Below, one piece after another: positions 8,933 to 17,693 of a stretch of DNA of 44,103 nucleotides. Origin of the DNA: an uncultured Clostridia bacterium. GTDB lineage: Bacteria > Bacillota > Clostridia > Monoglobales > Monoglobaceae. Numbering within the stretch: position 1 is the stretch's first letter; every line of letters starts with the position of its first letter. Location of the stretch: assembly GCA_934454115.1 (NCBI GenBank), contig CAKSFQ010000021.1, positions 1 to 44,103 on the forward strand, written 5' to 3'. The notes below the pieces were generated by a model, which saw nothing but the letters and a program-made list of their open reading frames with translations, searched no databases and had not been told where the DNA came from. The translations under genes and the position numbers were made by a program.

Positions 8933-11639
8933 GAATGTCCACCTCCGAAATTCCCATATATTCATTGCCTTTTGATTGGATTCTGATAAACATTGCGTCA
9001 TGAAAATCTGCCGCTATCTTTTGATCCGACGAGCCCTGATAGATCGATGTCCAATCTTTGCCGTCCTTTGACGCCAAAATCTCGTATTGGTATACCTCGC
9101 CGCGCGGCGCGCGGAAGTCTACACTGACGTACCCGGTTTTGGCCTTTTTCACCAGTTCATACTCCGCGTAGCTGTCGCCCTCGACATAATAGTAGGTATT
9201 CTGCAACCCGTCCGTTGTCATCGGCAGTCTCTCTCCGGCGGCATTTCTGTGGTTATAAATTCCAATCCATTTGTCCGCACCTTTTGCCAGATAATCCGCA
9301 GCAGCAGCCTCATGATTGGCATAATCCAGATTACGCTTTCTGTAAATCTCGTACGGATTGGGCGTTGTCGCCGTAATGTTTGCGCCGTCAACCACCACGT
9401 CAATATAATTATCACGCAGGGTATCATCCGAATCGGTCAGCATAAACTCCACGGTCTTGGATATTCCGCCTACCGTCACAGTAACGTCATACGTTCCGCG
9501 GTAACCGCGCACGGTTGCGTTGCCGTCCTTACCGGTCATCACATTTTCGTGCGTTTGATAGAGCTCGTTATACATATATTTCCATGTATCATAGGTATCC
9601 TTCTTGTTCCACTGACGGTCATAGAAGGGGCCGACGCCGCGCCAATGGTTGGTATCCTGATACCCCCAGATAACAAAGCCGTTGGTCTTTGGATGCGAGA
9701 TGGTCGCCAGAAAGGTGTCATATAAATGATTTTTTGCATAGGTCATATCCGCGTTATAAAAGTCGTACTCAGTAATGGTCACGAAATCGTAATCCTGGGT
9801 CAGCGTATCGATCTCATGATAAAATCCCATAGGATAATAGTAACTGGTGCAGTGCCCCTGGATTCCAATCCCGTCAATCGGCGCACGCTCCTTCTCCCTC
9901 ATCGGATTGACGATGGTTAAAAATCCCGGCGCACGCATTTTGTGATTGCGGTCGGGGTGTCCCTCCATGCCGGTCTCGTTAACCAAAAGCTTTGCCTTAG
10001 GGTCAATGGCCTTAACCTTCTGGAACAGCTCGGAATAAAATCCCGTCCCGTACTTATTGCGCCAGTCGGCGCTGTCGTGCGGCTCATTTAATACGTCCCA
10101 TTCCACTACAGTATCCCGGAACATCCACGCCTCGCCAAGCTGCGACCAGCGATAATAGTCGCACTTATCCTCATAGCTCCAGGAATCAAAGCCGTTTGAC
10201 AATTTTGCGCTGTCCATGCCACCCCACGATAAACAGTGTCCGCGCGACCGCTTACCCATGTCAAAAACAGCCTGCGTCATGCGCTGCGGCCGCTGCATGG
10301 AGTCGCGTCCTTCAAAAAACTTCATTTCAAGCCCATCGATCACCGTATTAAACTGATTTAAAACATCTTTTTTGATCTGTACTTGTTTGCTGTCTTCGTC
10401 ACCCAGATCCAAAATCTCGTTAAAGATGATTGCCAGACCCATCATAAACTCGTTTTCTTTCATGTCCACCTTAATTTCGGCGCCCTCGATGGGGTTTCCC
10501 TCCCGGTCGCAGACGCGGACAATCATATCATTCTTGCGATACTTTTCCACGCGCTTCCAGGCATGCTTCTTCCAAAGATGATCGTCCTCCATGCCCTTGT
10601 ACGGCTTAAACTTGTCCGGAAAGAAGGTGTTAAAATCAACGTCTTGATGGTAATTGACAATGGTAATATCTGCGACCTCAATCACCTGCGGTTTAAAACC
10701 GACCGAATAAGTTACGTGCGATTCACCGGCCTTTAACGTGTATACACCGCTGTCAAGCGGCAGATAATACTTTTGCCATTCCGGTCCGATTGAGATTTCC
10801 GCCTCGGTTGCCTTTTGCCAGTACCCGACCTGTTCATAAGCCGGCCGCATCTTTGCAACACCGGATTCATCCGTAATCTTGGTGGCTCTTGCCCAAAGCG
10901 TCATCATACCGACGTCGCCTGCCTCAAAATCACCGCCGTAAACATAAACGTCCTGCTGAATGTTATAGGATGCTGCCGGAACCTGACGGTTCGGCAACGG
11001 CAAGGTCTCGATCTGCAGCGCCTTATCAAAAGGCATTCCCTCCACCTTGACCTCATTGAATTTCGCGTACTCGGTGTAGGAAGAGGACGAGTCATAGTGC
11101 ACATTATACATGTCGTCACCGCCGAAAATCACTTCTCCCTCCGGCAGGGACGCCATAATTCGCTCATAATCCACATCCCGCCGCGCCTGATAGTGAATAT
11201 CCGGGAACTTGATGTCAATCCGGTTTTGCTTCTCATCATAGGTCGCGGGGTCGGTGCGCAGAGCGTCTTCAACCAGGTAAAGTGGTATCATCAGAACGCC
11301 GTTTACCGTCTGCACCTTGCCGGGCAGCTCGATCGGAACCCAGTCGACCTCCGCAACGTCACTGTCCGGGGTAATCCGGATTTCGCCATTGTTACCTTCC
11401 CCGATGTAGCAGCCTGCCCTTTCGTCCCACTTCATATATACGCCCATTTTAAAGAAAACTTCTTCCATCGGGATATAAACCTCGCCGTTATCATCTAAAA
11501 GGCAGGGCTGTTTTAATTCCTGCAAGATACCGTCAATGTAAAGCGCAATCCCGTTTTCGGCAAATACCGCGCCCGGCACACAGAAAATCAGGATCATGCA
11601 CGCAAGACAAAAAACCAAAACTCTGCTGTATCCTTTCAT
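8916..11639 (-). CDS. Secreted GH10 endo-beta-1,4-xylanase with discoidin-like C-terminus
   Basis: Secreted xylanase of 907 residues with a signal peptide ending V-F-A at about residue 27. Residues 31-150 form a copper-amine-oxidase-N-like stalk domain (V-Y-I-P-M-E-E-V-F-F). A CBM4/9-like beta-sandwich follows at about 175-330, then a lead-in beta domain and the GH10 barrel (about 350-695). Visible catalytic features are W-D-V-L-N-E-P with acid/base E519, T-I-T-E-Y-D-F with nucleophile E624, R-G-H-C-L-S-W, Q594/H596 and W658; all are intact. A small beta domain follows, and residues 830-907 look like half of an F5/8 (discoidin) carbohydrate-binding sandwich. It lies 14 bases after the 771-residue gene and overlaps the SLH gene by 17 bases. 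It lacks the shared C-terminal module found in the larger GH10. The barrel is homologous to the one at 232-4539 but clearly diverged, so the two may prefer different xylan decorations. Confidence 0.95.
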   Translation of the reverse strand: MKGYSRVLVFCLACMILIFCVPGAVFAENGIALYIDGILQELKQPCLLDDNGEVYIPMEEVFFKMGVYMKWDERAGCYIGEGNNGEIRITPDSDVAEVDWVPIELPGKVQTVNGVLMIPLYLVEDALRTDPATYDEKQNRIDIKFPDIHYQARRDVDYERIMASLPEGEVIFGGDDMYNVHYDSSSSYTEYAKFNEVKVEGMPFDKALQIETLPLPNRQVPAASYNIQQDVYVYGGDFEAGDVGMMTLWARATKITDESGVAKMRPAYEQVGYWQKATEAEISIGPEWQKYYLPLDSGVYTLKAGESHVTYSVGFKPQVIEVADITIVNYHQDVDFNTFFPDKFKPYKGMEDDHLWKKHAWKRVEKYRKNDMIVRVCDREGNPIEGAEIKVDMKENEFMMGLAIIFNEILDLGDEDSKQVQIKKDVLNQFNTVIDGLEMKFFEGRDSMQRPQRMTQAVFDMGKRSRGHCLSWGGMDSAKLSNGFDSWSYEDKCDYYRWSQLGEAWMFRDTVVEWDVLNEPHDSADWRNKYGTGFYSELFQKVKAIDPKAKLLVNETGMEGHPDRNHKMRAPGFLTIVNPMREKERAPIDGIGIQGHCTSYYYPMGFYHEIDTLTQDYDFVTITEYDFYNADMTYAKNHLYDTFLATISHPKTNGFVIWGYQDTNHWRGVGPFYDRQWNKKDTYDTWKYMYNELYQTHENVMTGKDGNATVRGYRGTYDVTVTVGGISKTVEFMLTDSDDTLRDNYIDVVVDGANITATTPNPYEIYRKRNLDYANHEAAAADYLAKGADKWIGIYNHRNAAGERLPMTTDGLQNTYYYVEGDSYAEYELVKKAKTGYVSVDFRAPRGEVYQYEILASKDGKDWTSIYQGSSDQKIAADFHDAMFIRIQSKGNEYMGISEVDIHAEEV

Positions 11640-11653
11640 AAGATGCCCCCTTC

Positions 11654-13969
11654 CTATCTCGCAATTACGGTCGCAAACGCCGGCTCTGCCAGCAGCACCA
11701 TACCGTCCGCTCCGTTCATCACATAGACGGCAAGCTTTGATCCCTCTTTTGTCATGGTGACCGGAATGGTAATGACGCCGCTGCCTGTCAGATCATGCAA
11801 TTTCTCAACATGTACACCAAGAACCCGGTCGGTCACTGCGTCTTTTTCAAGCACCAGAACATCGGCATCGGCCGCGGTTTCTGCAATGTTTTCATAGTTC
11901 ATATAGACCTTGGTCTCGCCGACGGTCGGAGCGGTTGCACCCGTCTGAACCGAAATGCTGAGATCCTTGATGCCAATTACCTTTTCAGGATTTGGAAATT
12001 GGTTTCCGTTTTTCGATCTGGAGCTTACCATACAAAAATCACAAAGCCCGGTGATTAAATCGGCGCTGACTGTCCGCCTTGAGGTGACATCAATATATGG
12101 GCCGACCGTTGTCATGGTTACCTCATACTGATCGGGATTACTGCCTGACGGCGCCGCCGTCAGGTTGATGGTAAGATCGCCGCCGTTTGCACTGATACTG
12201 TTTGGAGAGTTGGCAAAAAGATTCATGTAGTTGACGGCCAGCCAGCTTGTAAACATGTCATTGCCGTCCACCACTTTCCAATCATACCCGTCCGTATGAC
12301 CGAGCTTGCCCTCACGGTTACCGACCGTCGTCACCTCGGTATTTGCCGTCTCGTTTTCATAAAAGTTTGCGCCGCCGTTGTTTAAAAAGCGAAGCTTGGT
12401 ACGGTTCCAGTAAATACTGGATCGCATATCATACTGAATCAGCGTAAGATTCCCGTTATCACCCGTCAGCTCCAGACTGGATCCCGCAAGATACAGGTTA
12501 TAGTCCGTGTTTGCATAGTTAAACCGCATGGTAGCGCTAAGGTTTAAGGTATCTCCTTTTTGGATCGGCGCAAAGTGCTTGGAGACCGCCCTGTCCTCGG
12601 TAGCGTTACCCTGGTTGTGCTGATACGCCCAAAGATAGCCGTCCTCCACCTTAAATTCGTCTGCCATACTGTCTAAATTGGCGCCGGATTTCAGCATACC
12701 GCGATCGTCCAGGTTGCCACTGCCCCATGCGCCGCCGTTTAAATACGCCGCGTCTGCGGTATCAACGGCAGAAATCAGAAGGTCTCCCTCATTCTTGACC
12801 GACACTCTTTCATCCATTTGCGAGTAATACGGTTTTGAAAAGATCAGGCCTCTGTCGGTGGTAAAGCTCCAGGTATAGTCAAACGCCTCATCGGCGACCT
12901 TGCCTTTGACGTTCCGTATCGTCACGGTATAAGATTGCTTGGGCGCAAGGCCGGACAAGCCCAGCACCACACGGCGGTTGTCTTTATCCATCGAAACATC
13001 CGTCACTTCCGCGCCGCCCGTAATAGAAACCTGCGACGCATCTACCGCCTCAACCGCCTTTTCAAACTCCGCATAGCATGCGGTATCCAAAGCCACGTTC
13101 CGGCTTCCGTTTCCCGGATAATAAGAGACGCCGAGCGGTTCGTTCGGAAGCTTGGCCGTCATGCTGATTTCTTTCATATAGATGATCGGCTCCTGCTCCA
13201 AAATATCGCTTCGATTGATCGTCGCAATGGTAATCTGTACCGGGCGCTTAAACTGCGACTGCTTAAATCCCGGCCATTCGTTAACGATGACCGTCCCTTT
13301 GTCCTTGCCGTCCTCCTTAATTTTCGCCACGTAGCGGCTGGACATATCGGTGTTCGGCTTTAGCGTGATTGCCACCTCATAATCCTTGTCATAGGTAAAG
13401 CTGACCGCATTAGGATCACGATCCGGCGTCTTGGCCGTAAAGGGCCATGCCGTTGTGCTGGCAAAGCCATGGGACATATCCTCGGTCAGTGAATTTTTAA
13501 TCATAAAGGAATTTGCTTCAGTATCACCGGTCTTTCCTTCCTCCCGGGAACTGATTTTGATCCAGACCTCGCCCTGACTTTTGGTGGGCTTGCCCGCGGT
13601 GCGGAATTTATAAGTAATCGTGATTTCACTGTGATCCGGGATTGCCTCGGTAACAACGCGCCGCCCCAGATAGGATTCCGCCCCATTGGCGCTGCCGGGG
13701 TTTGCGGTAATGGCAAGACTGCCGTCCTCCGCGTCATGATACCAGCCCTCGCCGCCCCAGGCGGTTGCCCATTTTTCGCCCTCCTTATAGCCGGGGCATT
13801 CCGTCATAGCCTGCCCCCACCAGTTGGTTGCAATACTATCGTCTGCGTACTCGTTCTGAAACTTCCAGTCAAAGATGCTGATCTCTGCCGCAGACGCCGG
13901 GCACAGCGGCAGCATGACGGTCAGCATCATGGCCGCTATAAGACCTGCAATCCATCGTTTCTTTTTCAT
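11654..13969 (-). CDS. Secreted multimodular protein with Ig-like domain and duplicated module
   Basis: Secreted protein of 771 residues. The signal peptide ends A-S-A near residue 28 and the start has an AAGGAGG box. Residues 30-275 form a concanavalin/laminin-G-like beta region (W-K-F-Q-N-E, then Y-K-F-R-T-A-G and M-K-E-I-S-M-T-A). Residues 277-372 are a Big_5-type bacterial Ig-like domain (G-N-G-S-R-N-V, W-S-F-T-T-D). Residues about 437-673 are an unrecognised module that starts D-G-Y-L-W-A-Y and ends I-G-I-K-D-L. It is almost identical, at DNA level too, to the second module of the next gene upstream. The C-terminal 85 residues match the shared terminal module. No catalytic motif is visible, so I infer polysaccharide binding or surface assembly. 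It sits between its paralogue and the GH10 gene in operon A. Confidence 0.85.
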   Translation of the reverse strand: MKKKRWIAGLIAAMMLTVMLPLCPASAAEISIFDWKFQNEYADDSIATNWWGQAMTECPGYKEGEKWATAWGGEGWYHDAEDGSLAITANPGSANGAESYLGRRVVTEAIPDHSEITITYKFRTAGKPTKSQGEVWIKISSREEGKTGDTEANSFMIKNSLTEDMSHGFASTTAWPFTAKTPDRDPNAVSFTYDKDYEVAITLKPNTDMSSRYVAKIKEDGKDKGTVIVNEWPGFKQSQFKRPVQITIATINRSDILEQEPIIYMKEISMTAKLPNEPLGVSYYPGNGSRNVALDTACYAEFEKAVEAVDASQVSITGGAEVTDVSMDKDNRRVVLGLSGLAPKQSYTVTIRNVKGKVADEAFDYTWSFTTDRGLIFSKPYYSQMDERVSVKNEGDLLISAVDTADAAYLNGGAWGSGNLDDRGMLKSGANLDSMADEFKVEDGYLWAYQHNQGNATEDRAVSKHFAPIQKGDTLNLSATMRFNYANTDYNLYLAGSSLELTGDNGNLTLIQYDMRSSIYWNRTKLRFLNNGGANFYENETANTEVTTVGNREGKLGHTDGYDWKVVDGNDMFTSWLAVNYMNLFANSPNSISANGGDLTINLTAAPSGSNPDQYEVTMTTVGPYIDVTSRRTVSADLITGLCDFCMVSSRSKNGNQFPNPEKVIGIKDLSISVQTGATAPTVGETKVYMNYENIAETAADADVLVLEKDAVTDRVLGVHVEKLHDLTGSGVITIPVTMTKEGSKLAVYVMNGADGMVLLAEPAFATVIAR
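11968..12660. repeat. Direct repeat copy 1 (about 693 bp)
   Basis: This segment of the 771-residue gene matches 14331-15023 of the neighbouring gene base for base over long stretches. The offset is a constant 2363 and I found no insertion or deletion. Most differences are single bases, apart from a short divergent patch around 12229-12280. Both copies are in the same coding frame and mark a recent duplication or gene conversion. Confidence 0.9.
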
Positions 13970-14010
13970 TGCGTCTTCCTCCTTTGGTCGATGGGATTCG
14001 TTTTCACGGT

Positions 14011-16140
14011 TTACATACCGATCTGCGACTGCACGGCATACGGGGCAAGCCGTGTAAACGAATCAAACACATAAATCGTCACATACTCCGACTGCGGCGC
14101 CGTGATATCCACTTCCATCGCAATATCGTCATTGTTGTCTTTGCCCTTAATCTCTTTGATGAAAAAGTTCTTTTGTACGCCGGTTGCCTTGTCGCAAACT
14201 GCGGCAACCACTGCGAAATCCGCCGTATTGCCGTCCGGCAGCCGAACCGGGATATACACCGTATTACTTCCCTCTTTCAGTGCGGCTGAGACACTGCCCT
14301 CTGCCGCACCGGCAGTTACAGAAAGATTTTTGATGCCGATTAGCTTTTCGGGATTGGGGAACTGGTTTGCATTTTTTGATCTTGAGCTTACCATGCAAAA
14401 ATCACGAAGCCCGGTGATTAAATCGGCGCTGACTGTCCGTTTTGAAGTGACATCAATATATGGGCCGACCGTTGTCATGGTTACCTCATACTGATCCGGA
14501 TCACTGCCTGACGGCGCCGCCGTCAGGTTGATGGTAAGATCGCCGCCGTTTGCGCTGGTACTGTTCGGCGAGTTGGCAAAAAGATTCATGTAATTCGGTT
14601 GCATCCAGCTGCCGAATAAATCGTTGCCGTCCACCGTTTTCCAACCATATCCGTCTGTATGACCGAGCTTGCCCTCGCGGTTACCGACCGTTGTCACCTC
14701 GGTATTTGCCGTCTCGTTTTCATAAAAGTTTGCGCCGCCGTTGTTTAAAAAGCGAAGCTTGGTACGGTTCCAGTAAATACTCGATCGCATATCATACTGA
14801 ATCAGCGTAAGATTTCCATTATCGCCCGTCAGTTCCAGACTGGATCCCGCAAGATACAGGTTATAGTCCGTGTTTGCATAGTTAAACCGCATGGTAGCGT
14901 TAAGGTTTAAGGTATCTCCTTTTTGGATCGGTGCAAAGCGCTTGGAGACTGCCCTGTCCTCAGTAGCGTTACCCTGGTTGTGCTGATACGCCCAAAGATA
15001 GCCGTCCTCCACCTTAAACTCATCATTGATTTTGGTTAGATCCGCATCTGCAGCGCTGATATTACCGCTATCGTCTAAATTTACCGATCCGAGCTTTGCA
15101 CCGCTTTGGTAGCCTTCATCACTGCCGGTTACAATATCGCTCACCGTAACATTGGCCGGATTGATCTGCGCCAAAGTTCTGTTGCCGCTGGTGTTAAGCT
15201 GTGCGGCATAGACATCGCGCACGCCGATCAGCTTTGCCGTTCCGGCCGCGTAATTGCCCTGCATGATATGAAAGCTGTTCAGTGCGGTCACGACCGCCGC
15301 ATCTACCGTCTTTGATGAGGTAAGCGAAATATTAACGCCGCTGATGGTCTGCTTTAAATCGTATTTGGCAGCGTCCGCCGCATTCGGCGCAGCCGTCAGC
15401 GTCAGGGTCAGCTCGCCGTCAAACGGACGCGCATAGCCGCCCTCCTGCTTTGCCTGGATATTAAAGACCGGGACACCCTTACTGCTATCGTTAGAAAATA
15501 CGTTATTTGCCGCATTGATGGTGGTCTTTTCTCCATTTTCAAAAACCCAGCCGTTTGTTATAACGCCGGATTCCACGTGTGCATCCTGATCCCCCAGATG
15601 CTCCGTTACCGTCCCGGAGAGGAGATGCACATAAGAGTAAAAGGCATTGACCTTTTGATCAAGCAGCGCGAGTTTTTCACCGCCATCGCCGCGCAGCTGG
15701 AGGCCGTACGCAGTATAATATTCACCGCTCTCCTCCGCCCAGCCAAGCTTAAATCTGGTGCTGAGCTTTAAGGTCTCGCCATTTTGCACCGGCGTAAACT
15801 TTTTTGCAATCGTGCGCGTACTGCTCACTGTGTTGGCGCTGCTGCGCATCGCACCCCAAAGATAACCGTCACTGTTTAAAAAGCCGTCGCCGATATCCTT
15901 TGCATCATCAACGCCCCAGGCTGCAGCGCCGGTATACGCCGTATCCGTCTTTAATACGGCGCTTCCCGCCTGCATATCTGCAGATTTATCGTGCATTAAG
16001 GTCACCGACTTTACCAGCGCCGCATCACCGACATAGATACCGTCAACATAATCTTCTGCCGCTGCCGGAACTGCAAGCATTACGGCAGTCATTGTCAAAG
16101 CCAAAGCTGCAGTAAACATTCTTTTTTTTGTTTTATTCAT
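14011..16140 (-). CDS. Secreted two-module protein, paralogue of the 771-residue protein
   Basis: Secreted protein of about 709 residues. An ATG exists at 16149, but the AAGGAG box at 16150-16155 touches it directly, so the correct start is the ATG at 16140, nine bases from the box. The signal peptide ends A-A-A near residue 28. The protein carries two diverged copies of one module of about 225-235 residues: copy 1 at about 87-311 (D-G-Y-L-W-G-A, I-G-V-R-D-V) and copy 2 at about 373-608 (D-G-Y-L-W-A-Y, I-G-I-K-N-L). Copy 2 is nearly identical to the module in the 771-residue protein, while copy 1 is only recognisably related. The last 90 residues are the shared C-terminal module. No enzyme motif is seen. 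It follows the solute-binding protein after about 28 bases. Carbohydrate binding is a reasonable guess for the module but is not demonstrated. Confidence 0.85.
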   Translation of the reverse strand: MNKTKKRMFTAALALTMTAVMLAVPAAAEDYVDGIYVGDAALVKSVTLMHDKSADMQAGSAVLKTDTAYTGAAAWGVDDAKDIGDGFLNSDGYLWGAMRSSANTVSSTRTIAKKFTPVQNGETLKLSTRFKLGWAEESGEYYTAYGLQLRGDGGEKLALLDQKVNAFYSYVHLLSGTVTEHLGDQDAHVESGVITNGWVFENGEKTTINAANNVFSNDSSKGVPVFNIQAKQEGGYARPFDGELTLTLTAAPNAADAAKYDLKQTISGVNISLTSSKTVDAAVVTALNSFHIMQGNYAAGTAKLIGVRDVYAAQLNTSGNRTLAQINPANVTVSDIVTGSDEGYQSGAKLGSVNLDDSGNISAADADLTKINDEFKVEDGYLWAYQHNQGNATEDRAVSKRFAPIQKGDTLNLNATMRFNYANTDYNLYLAGSSLELTGDNGNLTLIQYDMRSSIYWNRTKLRFLNNGGANFYENETANTEVTTVGNREGKLGHTDGYGWKTVDGNDLFGSWMQPNYMNLFANSPNSTSANGGDLTINLTAAPSGSDPDQYEVTMTTVGPYIDVTSKRTVSADLITGLRDFCMVSSRSKNANQFPNPEKLIGIKNLSVTAGAAEGSVSAALKEGSNTVYIPVRLPDGNTADFAVVAAVCDKATGVQKNFFIKEIKGKDNNDDIAMEVDITAPQSEYVTIYVFDSFTRLAPYAVQSQIGM
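14331..15023. repeat. Direct repeat copy 2 (about 693 bp)
   Basis: This segment encodes the second module of the 709-residue protein and is the partner of the repeat at 11968-12660. Similarity stops sharply near 15023, just after the codons for D-E-F-K-V-E-D-G-Y. At the other end it fades near 14325. The repeat therefore spans the module and little else. Confidence 0.9.
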
Positions 16141-16149
16141 GATCTGCAT

Positions 16150-16155
16150 CTCCTT
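16150..16155 (-). promoter_or_regulatory. Ribosome binding site that decides the start of the 709-residue protein
   Basis: AAGGAG read on the minus strand. It has no spacing to the ATG at 16149 but a nine-base spacing to the ATG at 16140, which is also immediately followed by a basic signal-peptide start (N-K-T-K-K-R). The downstream ATG is therefore preferred. Confidence 0.75.
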
Positions 16156-16168
16156 TTCTTTTCACCAT

Positions 16169-17644
16169 CTACTTTTGATTTTTCAAATATTCCCGATATT
16201 CTTCTGTTGTTGCGGCAATCTGTTCATTGATGCCGGCCTTTTCTAAGGTATCCAAAAATTCGGTATAGGTCGGTTCTGTCTCAACGGCGCCCACGCGCAG
16301 CTGCTTTAAAAAGTTGTTTGTCGTGTTATTGATCTCCATATTGCGCTGCTTCACCGCCGGATCGGTAACCGCCTTGGGTAAAAATCCGTTTACGGCGGAA
16401 TCCACTGCGTTGTCATTATATGCTCTTAGCTTTTCGTATTTTTCGGGATCATCATTCGGCAAGAGATAGTCTAAAAATACGTTGCCGATGCTCCAGCTTT
16501 CTTTATAAAGGCTGTAACCGCTGTTTGCAATCGGTTCTACTGTTTTATCGTCAACTTTGGTATAGTGCTTGCCCTCAACACCGTGAATCACCAGGTTTTT
16601 AACATAGGGATCGGTATTTAAAAGGTTCATAAACTTCATGACCCTTGCCGGATTCTTTGAGGTCGATGAAATCGCCTGCATCGAACCGGTACCGGCCAAA
16701 TAATCAATCATCGGCTTGGTGATTTCTGCCTGCTCAAACGTATACTTACTGTTTTTAAAGATTTCCTGCGCCTTACCCGGCTTGATCGGCTGCATCATGA
16801 CAAAGGTTTTTCCCTCGCTCATACGGGAGATCGAATCGGTCGCCGTCAATACATCGGGGCGGACATAGCCTTTTTTATAAAAATCACGTGCCACTCCGAT
16901 GGCATCCTGATACTCCTTGGTTTTGTAGACATTAACGGGCATGCCGTCATAGCTTCCGTCCTTGAAGATGTTCTGCTCGGTCTGGATCAGGCAGCCGGGA
17001 TCGCTCTCGCCGTATGCCCAGTCGATCGGATATTTCATGTCCGGCTCTCTGCTCTGAATCAATTGGATCACCGGTTCTAATTCTTCAAACGACCGATATT
17101 TTGTCATATCGATATTGTATTTTTCTGCAATATCCTTGCGGTAAATCCAACCGTACTGGGTTGCCATCTCCTTATAAACAGGCATTGCATAAAGCGCACC
17201 GTCCACATAGGAGTATTTGAGCGCATCTTTTCCGATTGTCTCACTCAATTCTTTTAGATAGGTGTCAAGATACGGACTCAAATCAAAGTACGCACCGGCA
17301 CGGCCGTTATCCACATAATCCAGCGCCCAGCGTGCCACAAATGCCATATCAAAATACTCGCCGGCGTTAATCATGGTTCCTAATTTCTGCGTGTACTGTG
17401 CGCTGGGAAGACAGTTGATCTTCACGGTTGCGTTCAGTTTATCCTTCAAGTACTTGTTTAGTTCTTCCTCTACGCTTCTTACATCACTTTGCGTATCGGC
17501 CATTAAATACCACTGAATCTCGTACGATTCCTCCGGCACACCATCTACCGGCTCCATGTCGGACGCTGTCTTTTTGCCGCTGCAGCCTGCTAAAATTCCG
17601 CAGAGCAATACGCCGGTCAAAGCTACCGCTAACCATTTTTTCAT
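16169..17644 (-). CDS. Carbohydrate ABC transporter solute-binding lipoprotein (DUF3502 type)
   Basis: Extracellular sugar-binding lipoprotein of 491 residues. The lipobox L-A-G-C places the lipidated cysteine at residue 21. The mature part has the fold signatures of family 1 extracellular solute-binding proteins: a W-Y-L-M-A-D first strand, an N-A-G-E-Y-F-D-M-A-F hinge strand and Y-V-D-G-A-L-Y-A-M-P. The end, P-T-Y-T-E-F-L-D-T-L-E-K-A-G-I with the following charged helix, is typical of DUF3502 proteins that partner LplB/YtcP permeases. The start at 17644 has an AAGGAG box. No permease lies next to it; the nearest in the same operon is the truncated one at 1-200, nine genes away counting both ends. 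It is 49 bases downstream of the Gfo/Idh/MocA gene. Oligosaccharides released by the GH10 enzymes are the likely ligand (inference). Confidence 0.93.
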   Translation of the reverse strand: MKKWLAVALTGVLLCGILAGCSGKKTASDMEPVDGVPEESYEIQWYLMADTQSDVRSVEEELNKYLKDKLNATVKINCLPSAQYTQKLGTMINAGEYFDMAFVARWALDYVDNGRAGAYFDLSPYLDTYLKELSETIGKDALKYSYVDGALYAMPVYKEMATQYGWIYRKDIAEKYNIDMTKYRSFEELEPVIQLIQSREPDMKYPIDWAYGESDPGCLIQTEQNIFKDGSYDGMPVNVYKTKEYQDAIGVARDFYKKGYVRPDVLTATDSISRMSEGKTFVMMQPIKPGKAQEIFKNSKYTFEQAEITKPMIDYLAGTGSMQAISSTSKNPARVMKFMNLLNTDPYVKNLVIHGVEGKHYTKVDDKTVEPIANSGYSLYKESWSIGNVFLDYLLPNDDPEKYEKLRAYNDNAVDSAVNGFLPKAVTDPAVKQRNMEINNTTNNFLKQLRVGAVETEPTYTEFLDTLEKAGINEQIAATTEEYREYLKNQK

Positions 17645-17693
17645 TTTCTACATCTCCTTTGATAAAGTATTTATGGATTGATTTCTTTTTCAC

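Noticed and set aside
8933..9001. Upstream extension of the SLH protein inside the GH10 gene
   Set aside because: It overlaps the GH10 discoidin-like coding region and would displace the signal peptide; GGAGG selects the ATG at 8932.
9087..11498. Plus-strand open frames of 212 and 227 codons
   Set aside because: Antisense to the GH10 gene with intact catalytic motifs; no domain or ribosome site.
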